From: DAHUYF01 sp035509275
GTDB taxonomy: Bacteria > Pseudomonadota > Alphaproteobacteria > ATCC43930 > CGMCC-115725
Reading direction: 5' to 3'
DNA length: 64,000 nt
Assembly: GCA_035509275.1 (NCBI GenBank)
Contig: DATJLU010000227.1
Span: 42,446-106,445 of the forward strand
Part shown: piece after piece, positions 1 to 9,186 of the stretch
Layout: every line of letters begins with the position of its first letter
Position numbering within the stretch: the first letter of the stretch is position 1
Translations under genes and position numbers: made by a program
Notes under the pieces: generated by a model
What the model saw: only the letters and a program-made list of their open reading frames with translations
What the model was told of the DNA's origin: nothing
Database searches by the model: none

Positions 1-1532
1 GGACGGCACTCATCATTTTCGTCTTGTTGTTCGCCTTCATCACCTGGCTCGGCTTCGCCGCGGCCCACTGGCGCCGGGGCGATCTCGACCTTTTGCATGA
101 ATGGGGGCTCGGCGGGCGGCGCTTCGGCACGCTCGTCACCTGGTTCCTGATCGGCGGCGACCTCTACACCGCCTACACCTTCATCGCGGTTCCGGCGCTG
201 GCCTTCGGCGCGGGCGCGATCGCGTTCTTCGCGGTGCCCTACACCATCGTGATCTATCCGATCCTGTTCCTGGTCTTTCCGCGCCTCTGGTATGTCTGCC
301 ACAAGCACCAATACATCACCGCCGGCGATTTCGTTCGCGGCCGCTTCGGCAATCGCTGGCTCGCCCTCGCGATCACCATCACCGGCATTGTCGCCACCAT
401 GCCCTATATCGCCCTGCAGCTCGTCGGCTTGCAGGTCGTGATCGGCGCGATGGGCGTCTCCGGATCGGGGCTTGCCGCCGATCTGCCGCTGATTATCGCG
501 TTCATCATCCTTGCCGCCTTCACCTATTCGAGCGGGTTGCGCGCCCCGGCCTCGATCGCGATCGTCAAGGACATCCTCATCTACATCACCGCGTTCGCGG
601 CGGTCATTGTCATTCCGATCGAGCTTGGCGGCTTCGGCAAGATCTTCGCCGCCGTGCCGGCGCCGAAACTGCTCCTGGCCACGCCCGGGCCGAACACCAC
701 CGGCGCCTACGGGGTCTATGCGACCCTGGCCCTCGGTTCGGCGCTGGCGCTCTTTCTCTATCCGCATTCGATGACCGGAATTCTGAGCGCCAGCAGCGGC
801 CGCGCCGTCCGCCGCAACGCCGCGCTCCTGCCGGGCTATTCCTTCATGCTCGGGCTCCTCGCTTTGGTCGGCTTCTTCGCCATCGCCGCGGGCGTGGGCG
901 CGCTGCCGGAATATGCCGCCGGCTTCAAGCAGTTCGGCAACAATTTTGCGGTGCCGGCGCTGTTCCTGCACAGCTTCCCGTCCTGGTTCGTCGGCATCGC
1001 CTTTGCCGGCGTCGGCATCGGCGCGCTGGTGCCGGCGGCGATCATGTCGATCGCAGCGGCCAATCTCTACACCCGCAACATCCACCGCGAGTTCATCAAC
1101 CAGAACCCGACCGACAAGCAGGAAGCACAGATGGCGAAATGGGTGTCGCTGATCGTCAAGTTCGGCGCGCTCGTCTTCATCCTGTTCGTGCCGACGCAAT
1201 ACGCCATCTTCCTGCAGCTGCTCGGCGGCATCTGGATCATCCAGACGCTGCCGGCGGTGATGCTCGGCGCCTATACGCGCTGGCCCAATGACTGGGCGCT
1301 GCTCATCGGCTGGGCCGTCGGCACCTTCGCCGGCACGGCCATGGCGATTGCGGCGAACCTGACGCCGACCTATGTGCTCCATATCGGCGGCTGGGCGTTC
1401 CCCGGCTATACCGCGTTCTACACCGTGGTTCTGAACCTGGTGGTGGTCGCGGTGCTGACGCCGGTCTTCAATGCGCTGCGGGCGCAGCCGGCCGCTCTCG
1501 ACGAGACCGTCGCCTCCGACTACTTCGCCTGA
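1..1532 (+). CDS. Sodium:solute symporter, monocarboxylate permease (MctP)-like, 5' truncated
   Basis: Integral membrane protein of the SSS family, probably taking up small carboxylates with a cation. The visible part is about 510 residues with a dozen or more hydrophobic segments. The stretch RRFGTLVTWFLIGGDLYTAY near the N terminus resembles the conserved first core helices of MctP-type permeases. The frame stays open to the left edge, and the only nearby start in frame is a TTG at 24 lying inside a hydrophobic helix. The true start is therefore most likely just outside the window and the gene is partial. Substrate is inferred from family resemblance only. Confidence 0.8.
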   Translation, partial: TALIIFVLLFAFITWLGFAAAHWRRGDLDLLHEWGLGGRRFGTLVTWFLIGGDLYTAYTFIAVPALAFGAGAIAFFAVPYTIVIYPILFLVFPRLWYVCHKHQYITAGDFVRGRFGNRWLALAITITGIVATMPYIALQLVGLQVVIGAMGVSGSGLAADLPLIIAFIILAAFTYSSGLRAPASIAIVKDILIYITAFAAVIVIPIELGGFGKIFAAVPAPKLLLATPGPNTTGAYGVYATLALGSALALFLYPHSMTGILSASSGRAVRRNAALLPGYSFMLGLLALVGFFAIAAGVGALPEYAAGFKQFGNNFAVPALFLHSFPSWFVGIAFAGVGIGALVPAAIMSIAAANLYTRNIHREFINQNPTDKQEAQMAKWVSLIVKFGALVFILFVPTQYAIFLQLLGGIWIIQTLPAVMLGAYTRWPNDWALLIGWAVGTFAGTAMAIAANLTPTYVLHIGGWAFPGYTAFYTVVLNLVVVAVLTPVFNALRAQPAALDETVASDYFA

Positions 1533-1588
1533 GGCAACCGCCCCTCGCTCGGTTGAAGCCCGGTTCACGGCTTCGCTAAAGCGAGGGG

Positions 1589-2188
1589 ATGAACGGACTC
1601 TTCGATCATGCGACCGCCGAGGCGCTCTCGGTGCTCGGCGAGGTGGTGCTGATCAACCTCGTGCTCTCCGGCGACAATGCGATCGTCGTCGGGATGGCCG
1701 CCGCCGGGCTGCCGCCGGCGCAGCGCCTCTGGGCGCTGTGGCTCGGCATCGGCGCCGCCACGATGCTGCGTCTCGCCTTCGCCTTCGCCGCCACCACCTT
1801 GCTGCGCATCCTCGGCCTGCTGCTCGCCGGCGGAATACTTTTGCTATGGGTCGCCTGGCGGCTCTGGCGCGAGCTCAGGACCGGCGAGGCCGGGAGCCAT
1901 GAGGGCGGCGGCGGCAAGAGCTTCGCCGCCGCGCTGTGGCAGATCGTTGTCGCCGATGTCTCGATGTCGCTCGACAATGCGCTGGCGGTGGCCGGCGCCG
2001 CGCTCGGCCACCCCATGATCCTGGCGCTGGGCCTCGGCATCTCGGTGCTCCTCATGGGCCTCGCCGCCTCGCTCGTCGCCGCGCTGCTGCTGCGCTACCG
2101 CTGGATCGCCTATCTCGGGCTCCTCGTCATCGTCTACGTCGCTTTGAAGATGATCTGGACCGGCGCCCACCAAGTCGCTGGGGTCTAG
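1589..2188 (+). CDS. TerC family integral membrane protein
   Basis: Protein of 199 residues with about six or seven hydrophobic segments. Two internally related motifs carry the acidic residues typical of TerC/YjbE proteins: LVLSGDNAIVVG near residue 25 and DVSMSLDNALAVAG near residue 130, one in each half. Members are linked to manganese efflux or metal homeostasis, and some are under manganese riboswitches; no riboswitch fold is apparent in the 56 bp upstream gap. The stop codon runs straight into a hairpin repeat. Family assignment is firm; the substrate is inferred. Confidence 0.85.
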   Translation: MNGLFDHATAEALSVLGEVVLINLVLSGDNAIVVGMAAAGLPPAQRLWALWLGIGAATMLRLAFAFAATTLLRILGLLLAGGILLLWVAWRLWRELRTGEAGSHEGGGGKSFAAALWQIVVADVSMSLDNALAVAGAALGHPMILALGLGISVLLMGLAASLVAALLLRYRWIAYLGLLVIVYVALKMIWTGAHQVAGV

Positions 2189-2269
2189 GCGAACGCGCGT
2201 AGCGCGTTCGTCCGCGGCGGCGGCAGCGATTGCGCAGCAATCGCGAGAGCCGCACCGTGCGGACTAGCC
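2187..2269 (+). repeat. Three-hairpin intergenic repeat, copy 1
   Basis: This is about 83 bp containing three consecutive small palindromes: GAACGCGC/GCGCGTTC with a 3-nt loop, GCGATTGC/GCAATCGC with a 3-nt loop, and CCGCA/TGCGG. A second copy at 16978-17060 differs at only about six positions. The first two bases of the repeat coincide with the AG of the TAG stop of the TerC-family gene. It lies between convergent genes, so it may also end transcription. Confidence 0.8.
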
Positions 2270-2298
2270 TCGGGGAGGGGGTAACGCCCCCCGCCGCC

Positions 2299-2793
2299 TC
2301 AATGCAGCAGCTGCGGCAGCTCGGCGATGGCGTCGTCGATGAGCTTGGCTTTGCGCGGCTGATCCAGCGCCTGCGCCAGCATCTGGCGCACGGCGGCGAT
2401 GGCGACGTCGACGGCGGTGTTGCGCACCTCCTGCGTCGCCTTGGCTTCCTCCAGCGCGATCTTTTCGAGCGCCAGCGCCTGGCGGCGCTTCAGCGCGGCC
2501 TCGAGCTCGCGCGCGGCTTCAGCGGCGGAGCGTTCGGCCTCGGCGGTGGCCGCGGCGATGATGTGCTCGGCCTCTTTGAGCGCGTCGCGCTGCTTCCTCT
2601 GGTACTCGCCGAGCATGCGCTGCGCTTCCTCGCGCAGGCGCTGCGCCTCGTCGAGCTCGGTCTTGATCTTGCCGGCGCGCGAGTCGAGCGCGCCCGTGAC
2701 CATGGGCGACGCCTTCCAGATGACGCCGCCGAGAGCGATGAGGAAGGCGATGGCGACCCAGAACTCGCCGCCGGTGACCAGCTCGTGCAGCAT
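2299..2793 (-). CDS. atpF: ATP synthase Fo subunit b
   Basis: Peripheral stalk subunit of 164 residues, last gene of the minus-strand Fo operon. One N-terminal membrane helix (residues 10-28, FWVAIAFLIALGGVIW) is followed by a long charged coiled coil rich in Glu, Ala and Arg, as expected for the right-handed b/b' stalk. Its start overlaps the stop of the b' gene (shared base 2793), implying translational coupling. Length is normal. The F1 genes are not adjacent, as is usual in alphaproteobacteria, where Fo and F1 form separate operons. Confidence 0.93.
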   Translation of the reverse strand: MLHELVTGGEFWVAIAFLIALGGVIWKASPMVTGALDSRAGKIKTELDEAQRLREEAQRMLGEYQRKQRDALKEAEHIIAAATAEAERSAAEAARELEAALKRRQALALEKIALEEAKATQEVRNTAVDVAIAAVRQMLAQALDQPRKAKLIDDAIAELPQLLH

Positions 2794-3284
2794 CAGGAGC
2801 GCTCCCGCATCACCGCGTCGACCGCTGCGGCCGCCCGGCCGGTATCGATCTCGGCGCCGGTGAGCCGGGCCGTAGCGGCGCGCGCCACCTCGACCGCGAC
2901 CTCGCGGATATTGCCGAGCGCCGCGGTCTTTGCCTGGGCGATGCGGCGCTCGGCCGCGCCGGTCTCGGCGGCGAGCGTCTCGGCGACCTTGCGCTGCCGC
3001 TCCGCCGCTTCGGCGTTGAGCCGGTCGGTGGTCTCCTTCAGCGTCTGCTGCGCCTGCTGGCGCGCTTCGGCCAGCGCGCGCTCATAGGCGGCGATGACGG
3101 CCTCGGCCTCGGCCTTCATCTGCTGCGCCTTCTCGAGATCGCCGTCGATGCGCTCGCGCCGCGCCTCGAGCGCCCGGGCGATGCGCGGCAGGCCCAGCTT
3201 CGCCATCAGCAGGTAGAGCACGATGAACGTGATCGCCAGCCAGATGAGCTGCGGCGGGAAGGTGGCGATGTCGAGTTGCGGCAT
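2793..3284 (-). CDS. atpF2: ATP synthase Fo subunit b'
   Basis: Protein of 163 residues that pairs with subunit b to form the heterodimeric stalk typical of alphaproteobacteria, cyanobacteria and chloroplasts. It begins MPQLDIATFPPQLIWLAI, the usual b' signature, has one membrane helix at about 13-30, and then a coiled coil rich in Ala, Glu, Gln and Arg. It lies between atpE and atpF. Naming varies (atpG, atpX, atpF'); the role is secure from sequence and position. Confidence 0.93.
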   Translation of the reverse strand: MPQLDIATFPPQLIWLAITFIVLYLLMAKLGLPRIARALEARRERIDGDLEKAQQMKAEAEAVIAAYERALAEARQQAQQTLKETTDRLNAEAAERQRKVAETLAAETGAAERRIAQAKTAALGNIREVAVEVARAATARLTGAEIDTGRAAAAVDAVMRERS

Positions 3285-3310
3285 GGCCTAGGCCTCGGCG
3301 GCTGCCCGCC

Positions 3311-3532
3311 TCAGAACACGAAGAGGATGAGGAAGGCGATGGCGAGGCCGAACAGCCCGGTCGCTTCGGCGAGCGCGAAGCCGAGGAAGGCGAAGGGCGT
3401 CACCTGCGCCGCCGGGTTGCGCGCCAGGGAATTGATCAGCGCGGCGAAGACATTGCCGATGCCGATGCCGGCGCCGACCAGCGCGACGCAAGCCAGGCCC
3501 GCGCCGATCATTTTTGCAGATGCTACGTCCAT
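3311..3532 (-). CDS. atpE: ATP synthase Fo subunit c (proteolipid ring)
   Basis: A 73-residue hairpin of two membrane helices. The polar loop is LARNP (36-40), and the ion-carrying carboxylate is Glu56 in GFALAEATGLF. No Na+-binding Gln is obvious on helix 1, where GAGIGIGNVFAAL matches H+-type alphaproteobacterial c subunits, so proton coupling is likely. A strong ribosome site (AGAGGAA) lies about 7 nt before the ATG. This suits the high stoichiometry of the c ring. Confidence 0.95.
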   Translation of the reverse strand: MDVASAKMIGAGLACVALVGAGIGIGNVFAALINSLARNPAAQVTPFAFLGFALAEATGLFGLAIAFLILFVF

Positions 3533-3589
3533 GGTCTTTTCCTCTTGTTGAAGGTTGGTGTTGGATCAGCCCGCCGCTGCCGGCGCGCC

Positions 3590-4318
3590 TCAATGGAGAT
3601 GGAGCGCGTCGGAGAGATAGAGGCAGGTCAGAATGGCGAAGACATAGGCTTGCAGCACCGCCACCAGCATCTCGAGCAGCACCAGCGCCACGTCAACCGC
3701 AAGCGGCAGCACGCCGACGATGCCAAGCGCGACGACGAAGCCGGCGAAGATCGCCAGCATGGTATGCCCCGCCAGCATGTTGGCGAAAAGCCGGATCGAC
3801 AGCGTGAACGGCCGGATGACGTAGGAGAGCAGCTCGATCGGCACCAGCAGAATGAGCAGCACCGCCGGCACGCCCTGCGGCACGAAGAGGCGCAGGAAGC
3901 CGAAGCCGTGCTTGACGATGCCGATGATGGTGACGCCGATGAAGACGGTGAGGGCGAGCGCGAACGTGACGATGATCTGGCTGGTGAAGGTATAGCTGTA
4001 GGGGATCATCCCCAGGAGATTGCCGAGCAGGATGAAGGTGAAGAGGGTGAAGACGAAGGGGAAATAGGGTCGCGCCCCATGCCCCGCATTGGTGTCCACC
4101 ATGTCGGCGACGAACTCGTAGAGCATCTCCGTCACCGATTGCCAGCGCCCCGGCACCAGCGCCGCGCGCCGCATCGTCAGCACGATGAAGCTGGTCACCA
4201 TCACCACCGCGAGGGTCATCACCAGCGCGGCATTGGTGAAGGAAGCGTCGACGCCGCCGATATGGATCGGAATCAGGCGCTGAATGGTGAACTGATGGAG
4301 GGGGTTCTCGTGTACCAC
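3590..4318 (-). CDS. atpB: ATP synthase Fo subunit a
   Basis: Membrane subunit of 242 residues forming the proton half-channels against the c ring. The hallmark helix IRPFTLSIRLFANMLAGHT carries the essential stator arginine (SIRLFAN) with the neighbouring Asn, and His in GHT. The start MVHENPLHQF is preceded only by the end of atpI one base away, indicating a tight operon. Length and helix count are standard. Confidence 0.94.
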   Translation of the reverse strand: MVHENPLHQFTIQRLIPIHIGGVDASFTNAALVMTLAVVMVTSFIVLTMRRAALVPGRWQSVTEMLYEFVADMVDTNAGHGARPYFPFVFTLFTFILLGNLLGMIPYSYTFTSQIIVTFALALTVFIGVTIIGIVKHGFGFLRLFVPQGVPAVLLILLVPIELLSYVIRPFTLSIRLFANMLAGHTMLAIFAGFVVALGIVGVLPLAVDVALVLLEMLVAVLQAYVFAILTCLYLSDALHLH

Positions 4319-4319
4319 G

Positions 4320-4697
4320 TCACTCCTCGTCGTCCGACCAATCCACGTTCTGCCCCTTCTGCTCCGGCTGCTGCTGCCGGTACCCGATCGCCATCCCCAT
4401 CCCCGTCACCGCCCGCCACACATTCACCATGCCGACGCCGACGCCGAGGAAGAAGAAGACGAACGCCAACCAGTGCGTGCCCAGCCAGCGGTCGAGCGCC
4501 CAGCCGATGCCGGTGCCGACCACGATGGCGACCACCAGCTCGGTGCCGATGCGCAAGGCCAGCCCGAGCGCGCTCTGGGAGACCTTCGGACCGCCCTTGG
4601 CGGCAGCATCGCCGGCGTCTCGCTCCCGCTCGCGGCGGGCTCGATCGAGCCGCCGTCCCAGGTCGCTCAGGGTGTCGTGCGTGTCGCGTTCGTTCAT
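4320..4697 (-). CDS. atpI: ATP synthase assembly protein AtpI
   Basis: First gene of the Fo operon. From the ATG at 4697 the product is 125 residues: a charged N terminus, then two membrane helices (around 53-70 and 78-96) with glycine-rich GTGIGWALDRWLGTH between them, typical of the AtpI/F0F1-ATPase subunit family that helps c-ring assembly and Mg2+ uptake. The frame also extends to a GTG at 4769, giving 24 more residues of low-complexity Arg/Ser/Pro; the shorter start is preferred because that extension is unlike family members. Confidence 0.85.
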   Translation of the reverse strand: MNERDTHDTLSDLGRRLDRARRERERDAGDAAAKGGPKVSQSALGLALRIGTELVVAIVVGTGIGWALDRWLGTHWLAFVFFFLGVGVGMVNVWRAVTGMGMAIGYRQQQPEQKGQNVDWSDDEE

Positions 4698-4858
4698 CGC
4701 CGAAGCGCCCGCAAAACCTTGCAAACTCCCCCCGCGTCCCGGCCGCCTCGGCGCCGAAACGGCGCGCACCTTAAGGTCGGGTCAGGGGAGTGTCAAGGGA
4801 CGGGGACAGCGCCAATCGCGGCATGAAAATTGTGCGCCCTTCGACACGCATTCAGATT

Positions 4859-4888
4859 CACCACAGAGACACGGAGGTCACGGAGAAG
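4859..4888 (+). repeat. Half copy of the CACGGAG-type intergenic repeat
   Basis: The run caccacagagacacggagg and its continuation to 4888 match one arm of the inverted repeat at 17138-17235. The opposing arm is absent here. It sits in the 280-bp gap between the atpI start and the smc stop. The rest of that gap holds short GCGCG palindromes and no gene was recognised. Confidence 0.6.
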
Positions 4889-4977
4889 CAATGCCTGCTT
4901 GCGCGAAGCCAAAGCCGCTTTGCTTCAGCGAAGGCACGGCGCGCAAGGCGCGCCTAAGCACCAGGGGCTGCGCGCCC

Positions 4978-7900
4978 TCACGCCGTGCGGCGCAGCTGCT
5001 CCGCGCGCTGCAGATCGACCGAGACCAGCTGCGAGACGCCGCGCTCGCCCATGGTGACGCCGAAGAGGCGGTCCATGCGCGCCATGGTGAGGCGGTGATG
5101 CGTGATGATGAGGAAGCGCGTCTCCGCCGTCTCGGCGATCTCTTCGACGAGCGCGCAGAAACGGTCGACATTGGCGTCGTCGAGGGGCGCGTCGACCTCG
5201 TCCAGCACGCAGATCGGCGCCGGGTTGGTGAGGAAGACGGCGAACAGCAGCGCCAGCGCGGTGAGCGCCTGCTCGCCGCCCGAGAGCAGCGACATCACCT
5301 GCAAGCGCTTGCCCGGCGGGCTGGCCATGATCTCGAGCCCGGCCTCGAGCGGATCGCGCGTCTCGTCGCCATCCTCGGCGCGGTCGAGGGTGAGATGGGC
5401 GCGGCCGCCGCCGAAGAGCCGGGTGAAGAGCCGGGTGAAGTGCTCGTTGACCTCGGCGAAGGCGGCCTGCAGCCGCTCGCGCCCTTCGCGGTTGAGGGCG
5501 GAGATGCCCTCGCGCAGCTTGGCGATGGCGCCGACGAGATCCTCGCGCTCGCGGTTGAGCGCGGTGAGGCGCTCCTCGATCTCGGTCGCCTCCGCTTCGG
5601 CGACGAGATTGACCGGTCCCATGCCGTCACGCTCGCGCACCAGGCGCTGCAGCCGTGCCTCCGCCTCTTCGAGCGAGCCCAGCGTCTCGCCTTCCTCGAC
5701 GCCGCCCGCCGTCAGGATGGCGTCCGGCGTGCACTCGAGCCGCTCGGCGACGCGGTCGGCGACGCTCTGGCGTGCATATTCCGCCTGCTCGCGCCCGGCC
5801 TCGCAGCGCACGCGCTCCTCGCGCGACTGCGCCAGCGCGGCATCCGCCGCCTTGCTCGCCTTCTCGGCCTCGGCGAGCCGCGTTTCGCCTTGCGCCAACG
5901 CGTCGGCGGCGGCGTTCCGGCGTAGGGTCGCGCCGGCGATGCTCTCGGCGAGGCGCTCGCGCTGCGCGGCGATCTCCGCCGGGCGGCGGTCGAGCCGCGT
6001 GATCTCTTCCGTCACCTCGGCGCGGCGCCGCTCGATCGTCGTCTGCTGGCGCGCGGCGGCTTCGGCGCGGCTCGTCCAGGACTGCACTTCCGCGGCGATG
6101 GCGGCGAGCCGCTCGGCCCGCGCCGCCGCTTCGCGCAGCAGCCGGTCATGCTCGGTCTGCGCCGCCGCCTGGACGGTGCGGCGCTCGGCCAGCACCGTGC
6201 GCAGCTGGTGCATCTGCTCGCGGCCGAGCGCGGGATCGGGGAGGGCCGCGATGCCCTCCGCCGCGGCGCGCGCTTGCGCCTCGGCCTCGCCCAGATCGGC
6301 GGCGAGGCGCTCGGCGGTCTCGGCGAGGCCGGCAAGCTTCGAGGCGGTGGCGGCGGCGCGCCGGCGCAGCTCGGCATCGCGCTCCTGGGCGCGGGCGAGC
6401 GAGGACAGCGCATCGCGCATCGCCTGGCGCTCGAAGCGCTCGGCCTCGCTCGCCTGCCGCGCCGCGCGCTGGATCGCTTCGAACTCGGCGGCGAGCGTCG
6501 CCACGTCGCGCTCGACCGCGGCGAGTTCGTCGCCGAGCTCGACCAAGCGGTTGCGCTGGCGCAGCCGCTGCCCGGCGGCGGTCGGCGTGCCGGTGGCGCG
6601 GCGGAAGCCGTCCCAACGCCAGAGACCGCCGTCGCGGGTGACGAGGCGCTGGCCGGGGACGAGGCTGCGCTGCAGCCGCTCCGCCGTGGCGTCATCGGCG
6701 ACGACGCCGATCTGCGCCAGACGGCGCGACAGCGCCGGCGGCGCGGTGACATGGCTTGCCAGCGGCGTCGCGCCGCCCGGCAGCGCCAAGGCATAGCCAT
6801 AGGCCGGCAGCGTCCGCCAATGCGACGGCGCCTCGGCCTCGAGCGGCGCGGTGAGATCATCGCCGAGCGCCGCGCCCAAAGCGGCCTCGAAGCCGGGCTC
6901 GACCTGGATATTGTCGATGACCGGCGTCCAGCGCTTGTCGCTCGCCGCCGCGATCAGCTCGGTCAGCGCCTGGATCTCGGCGCGGAGCTTGGCGCGGCGC
7001 GCTTCCTTTGCTTGCAGCGGCTCGCGCGCCGCTTGCTCCGCCGCCTGCGCGTGGCGCAGCGCCTCGGCGGCGCCGTCCGAGGTGGCGCGCGTGCGCTCGA
7101 CCTCGGCCTCGGCGGCGCTCAGCGCCGCGGCGGCCTCCTCGCTGACCGCGGCGGCGATCGCCTCGGCCTCGACCGCGGCGCGCTGGCGCGCAATCTCTTC
7201 CTGGCGCTGGATGAGGCGGGCGCAGCGCTCGGCCGCTTCCTGCTGCTGGCGGGTCAGCGCGACCCGGCGCGCTTCATCCGCCGCCACCTGCCCGGTGAGC
7301 CGCGTCAGCTCGGCGTCGAGCGCGGCGACCTCGGCCATCGCCGCGGCGAGCACGGCGGCGGCGTCTTGCTGCGCTGCCTCTTCCTGCGCTTGCGCGCCGA
7401 GAATGCCGCGCCGCTCTTCCTCGAGCCGGGCGAGCGCGGCGCGGGCGTCGGCGGCCAGCTCCTCCTCGCGCAGCAGATCGGCGGCAAGCTGCGCCAGGCG
7501 CTGCACCGCGGCATCGCGCGCCGCGGCAACACGGCGCTCTTCCTCTTCAAGCGCCTGGCGCGCCAGCACGAGACGCTGCAGCTCCGCCGCGGCGGCGGCT
7601 TCGGCGTGGCGCAGCGCCGGCAGCTCGGCAGCGGCGGCTTCGCGCGCGCGGTCGGCGGCGAGCGCGGCGGCGGTGTGGTCGGCGACGGTGCGCTCGGCGG
7701 CGCGCAGCCGCTCGCTTGCGGCTTCAAGCTCGGCGCTGGTCTGCTGCCAGTGCAGATGCAGCACCACCGCTTCGGCGCGGCGGATGTGGTCGGAGAGGCG
7801 GCGATAGCGCTGCGCCTGGCGCGCCTGCTTCTTCAGCGCGTCGAGCTGGGTCTGCAAGGTCGCCAGCACATCGTCGAGGCGCGACAGGTTCTGCTCGGCT

Positions 7901-8457
7901 GCTTTGAGGCGCAGCTCGGCCTCGTGGCGGCGCGAATGCAGCCCGGCGATGCCGGCGGCCTCTTCGAGCAGGCCGCGGCGCTCGATCGGCTTGGCGTTGA
8001 TGATGGCGCCGATGCGGCCCTGGCTCACCAGCGCCACCGAATGCGCGCCGCTGGCGACATCGGCGAACAGCAGCTGCACGTCGCGTGCGCGTACTTCGCG
8101 GCCGTTGATGCGATAGCCCGAGCCTTCGCCGCGCTCGATCCGGCGCACCACCTCGATCTGGTCGTACTCGTTGTAATGCGCCGGTGCCGTGCGCTGGCTG
8201 TTGTCGAGATGGAGCGAGACCTCGGCGACGTTGCGCGGCGGGCGCGCCGTGGTGCCGCCGAAGATGACGTCGTCCATCTCGCCGCCGCGCATGCGCTTGG
8301 CGGAGTTCTCGCCCATGACCCAGCGCAGCGCTTCGACAAGGTTCGACTTGCCGCAGCCATTGGGGCCGACGATGCCGGTCATGCCCGGCTCGATCGCGAG
8401 GTCGGTGGGATCGACGAAGGACTTGAAACCGCTCAGCCGAAGCTTCGAGAAATTCAC
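4978..8457 (-). CDS. smc: Chromosome segregation protein SMC
   Basis: Condensin ATPase of 1159 residues. Walker A is GPNGCGKS (31-38). Long heptad coiled coils flank a central hinge (around residue 500-620, with WTPVIDNIQVEPGFEAALG). The C-terminal head has the ABC signature LSGGEQALTALALLF and Walker B ICVLDEVDAPLDD. The start chosen is the GTG at 8457 giving VNFSKLRLSGFKSFV, the standard SMC N terminus. The open frame runs 123 codons further up, but that stretch lies entirely within the neighbouring thioredoxin-fold gene read in another frame. No scpA or scpB is in this window. Confidence 0.95.
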   Translation of the reverse strand: MNFSKLRLSGFKSFVDPTDLAIEPGMTGIVGPNGCGKSNLVEALRWVMGENSAKRMRGGEMDDVIFGGTTARPPRNVAEVSLHLDNSQRTAPAHYNEYDQIEVVRRIERGEGSGYRINGREVRARDVQLLFADVASGAHSVALVSQGRIGAIINAKPIERRGLLEEAAGIAGLHSRRHEAELRLKAAEQNLSRLDDVLATLQTQLDALKKQARQAQRYRRLSDHIRRAEAVVLHLHWQQTSAELEAASERLRAAERTVADHTAAALAADRAREAAAAELPALRHAEAAAAAELQRLVLARQALEEEERRVAAARDAAVQRLAQLAADLLREEELAADARAALARLEEERRGILGAQAQEEAAQQDAAAVLAAAMAEVAALDAELTRLTGQVAADEARRVALTRQQQEAAERCARLIQRQEEIARQRAAVEAEAIAAAVSEEAAAALSAAEAEVERTRATSDGAAEALRHAQAAEQAAREPLQAKEARRAKLRAEIQALTELIAAASDKRWTPVIDNIQVEPGFEAALGAALGDDLTAPLEAEAPSHWRTLPAYGYALALPGGATPLASHVTAPPALSRRLAQIGVVADDATAERLQRSLVPGQRLVTRDGGLWRWDGFRRATGTPTAAGQRLRQRNRLVELGDELAAVERDVATLAAEFEAIQRAARQASEAERFERQAMRDALSSLARAQERDAELRRRAAATASKLAGLAETAERLAADLGEAEAQARAAAEGIAALPDPALGREQMHQLRTVLAERRTVQAAAQTEHDRLLREAAARAERLAAIAAEVQSWTSRAEAAARQQTTIERRRAEVTEEITRLDRRPAEIAAQRERLAESIAGATLRRNAAADALAQGETRLAEAEKASKAADAALAQSREERVRCEAGREQAEYARQSVADRVAERLECTPDAILTAGGVEEGETLGSLEEAEARLQRLVRERDGMGPVNLVAEAEATEIEERLTALNREREDLVGAIAKLREGISALNREGRERLQAAFAEVNEHFTRLFTRLFGGGRAHLTLDRAEDGDETRDPLEAGLEIMASPPGKRLQVMSLLSGGEQALTALALLFAVFLTNPAPICVLDEVDAPLDDANVDRFCALVEEIAETAETRFLIITHHRLTMARMDRLFGVTMGERGVSQLVSVDLQRAEQLRRTA

Positions 8458-8482
8458 GTTTCCATCCGTGCCTGTTCGCGCG

Positions 8483-9109
8483 TCAGCTCTTGGATGCGGC
8501 CGACAGCTGCTTGTCGAAGACGTCGTAAGGTTGAGCGCCGTTCGGATCCATCTTGGCGCCGTTGATGAAGAAGGTCGGCGTCGAATCGACACCGTAACTC
8601 TTCTGGGCGGTATAGGCGTCGGCGACGACGGCGTCCTGCGCCGATTTATCGGCGAGGCAGCTCTTGATCTTGTCCTCGCTGACCCCGGCGAGGCGGGCGA
8701 TGCTGCCCAGCGCCTCTTCCGGGTCGTGCGCCCCCATCCAGCTCGCCTGGTCGTGATAGACCGTGTCGATGAAGGCGAAATAGCGATCGGGCGGCACGCA
8801 GCGCGCCAGCATCGCCGCGCGGACATCGAGGCTGTTCAGCGGGAAGACGCGGAAGACCAGCTTCGCCTTGCCGGTGTCGATCCAATGCTTCTTCAGATCG
8901 GGCAAGGTCGTGGTGTTGAACTCGGCGCAATGGGGGCAGGTGAGGGAGCCGTATTCGATGATGGTGATCGGGGCGTCGGCCTTGCCCAGCACGCGGTCCT
9001 GCGCCGTCGGCGCGGGCGCGGCGGTTTCCGCCGCGGCCGCTGCCGGCGAGGCGGCGCCGAGCGATGCGGTCAGCAAAAAAGCCGCCAAGACCAACCAAAT
9101 CTGACGCAT
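8483..9109 (-). CDS. Periplasmic DsbA-family thiol:disulfide protein
   Basis: Secreted thioredoxin-fold protein of 208 residues. The signal peptide is about residues 1-27 (MRQIWLVLAAFLL, then an Ala-rich cleavage region). The redox motif CPHC is at 58-61, within GSLTCPHCAEF, and the cis-Pro loop is STPTFFINGA near residue 175. The fold is DsbA-like (Thioredoxin_4), used for disulfide formation or isomerisation in the periplasm. ATG 9109 has GGAG about 7 nt upstream; an upstream in-frame start at 9175 would bury the signal peptide. It follows DUF721 and precedes smc on the same strand, a conserved alphaproteobacterial order. Confidence 0.9.
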   Translation of the reverse strand: MRQIWLVLAAFLLTASLGAASPAAAAAETAAPAPTAQDRVLGKADAPITIIEYGSLTCPHCAEFNTTTLPDLKKHWIDTGKAKLVFRVFPLNSLDVRAAMLARCVPPDRYFAFIDTVYHDQASWMGAHDPEEALGSIARLAGVSEDKIKSCLADKSAQDAVVADAYTAQKSYGVDSTPTFFINGAKMDPNGAQPYDVFDKQLSAASKS

Positions 9110-9186
9110 CTTCCGCTCCAAGCCACTAGATGTTGATGCTACGGCCTCACATCGGCCAATGCAAGTCGATGACATGGAAGTGAAAA

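Noticed and set aside
2230..3087. Long plus-strand frames across the ATP synthase genes (also 6148-8565 over smc and 11133-12722 over leuA)
   Set aside because: They are antisense to well-supported genes, with biased composition and no recognisable domains.
8458..8826. A 123-codon N-terminal extension of SMC
   Set aside because: It is entirely antisense-frame reading of the DsbA-like gene, is Arg/Ser/Thr-rich, and SMC homologues start at the GTG used here.
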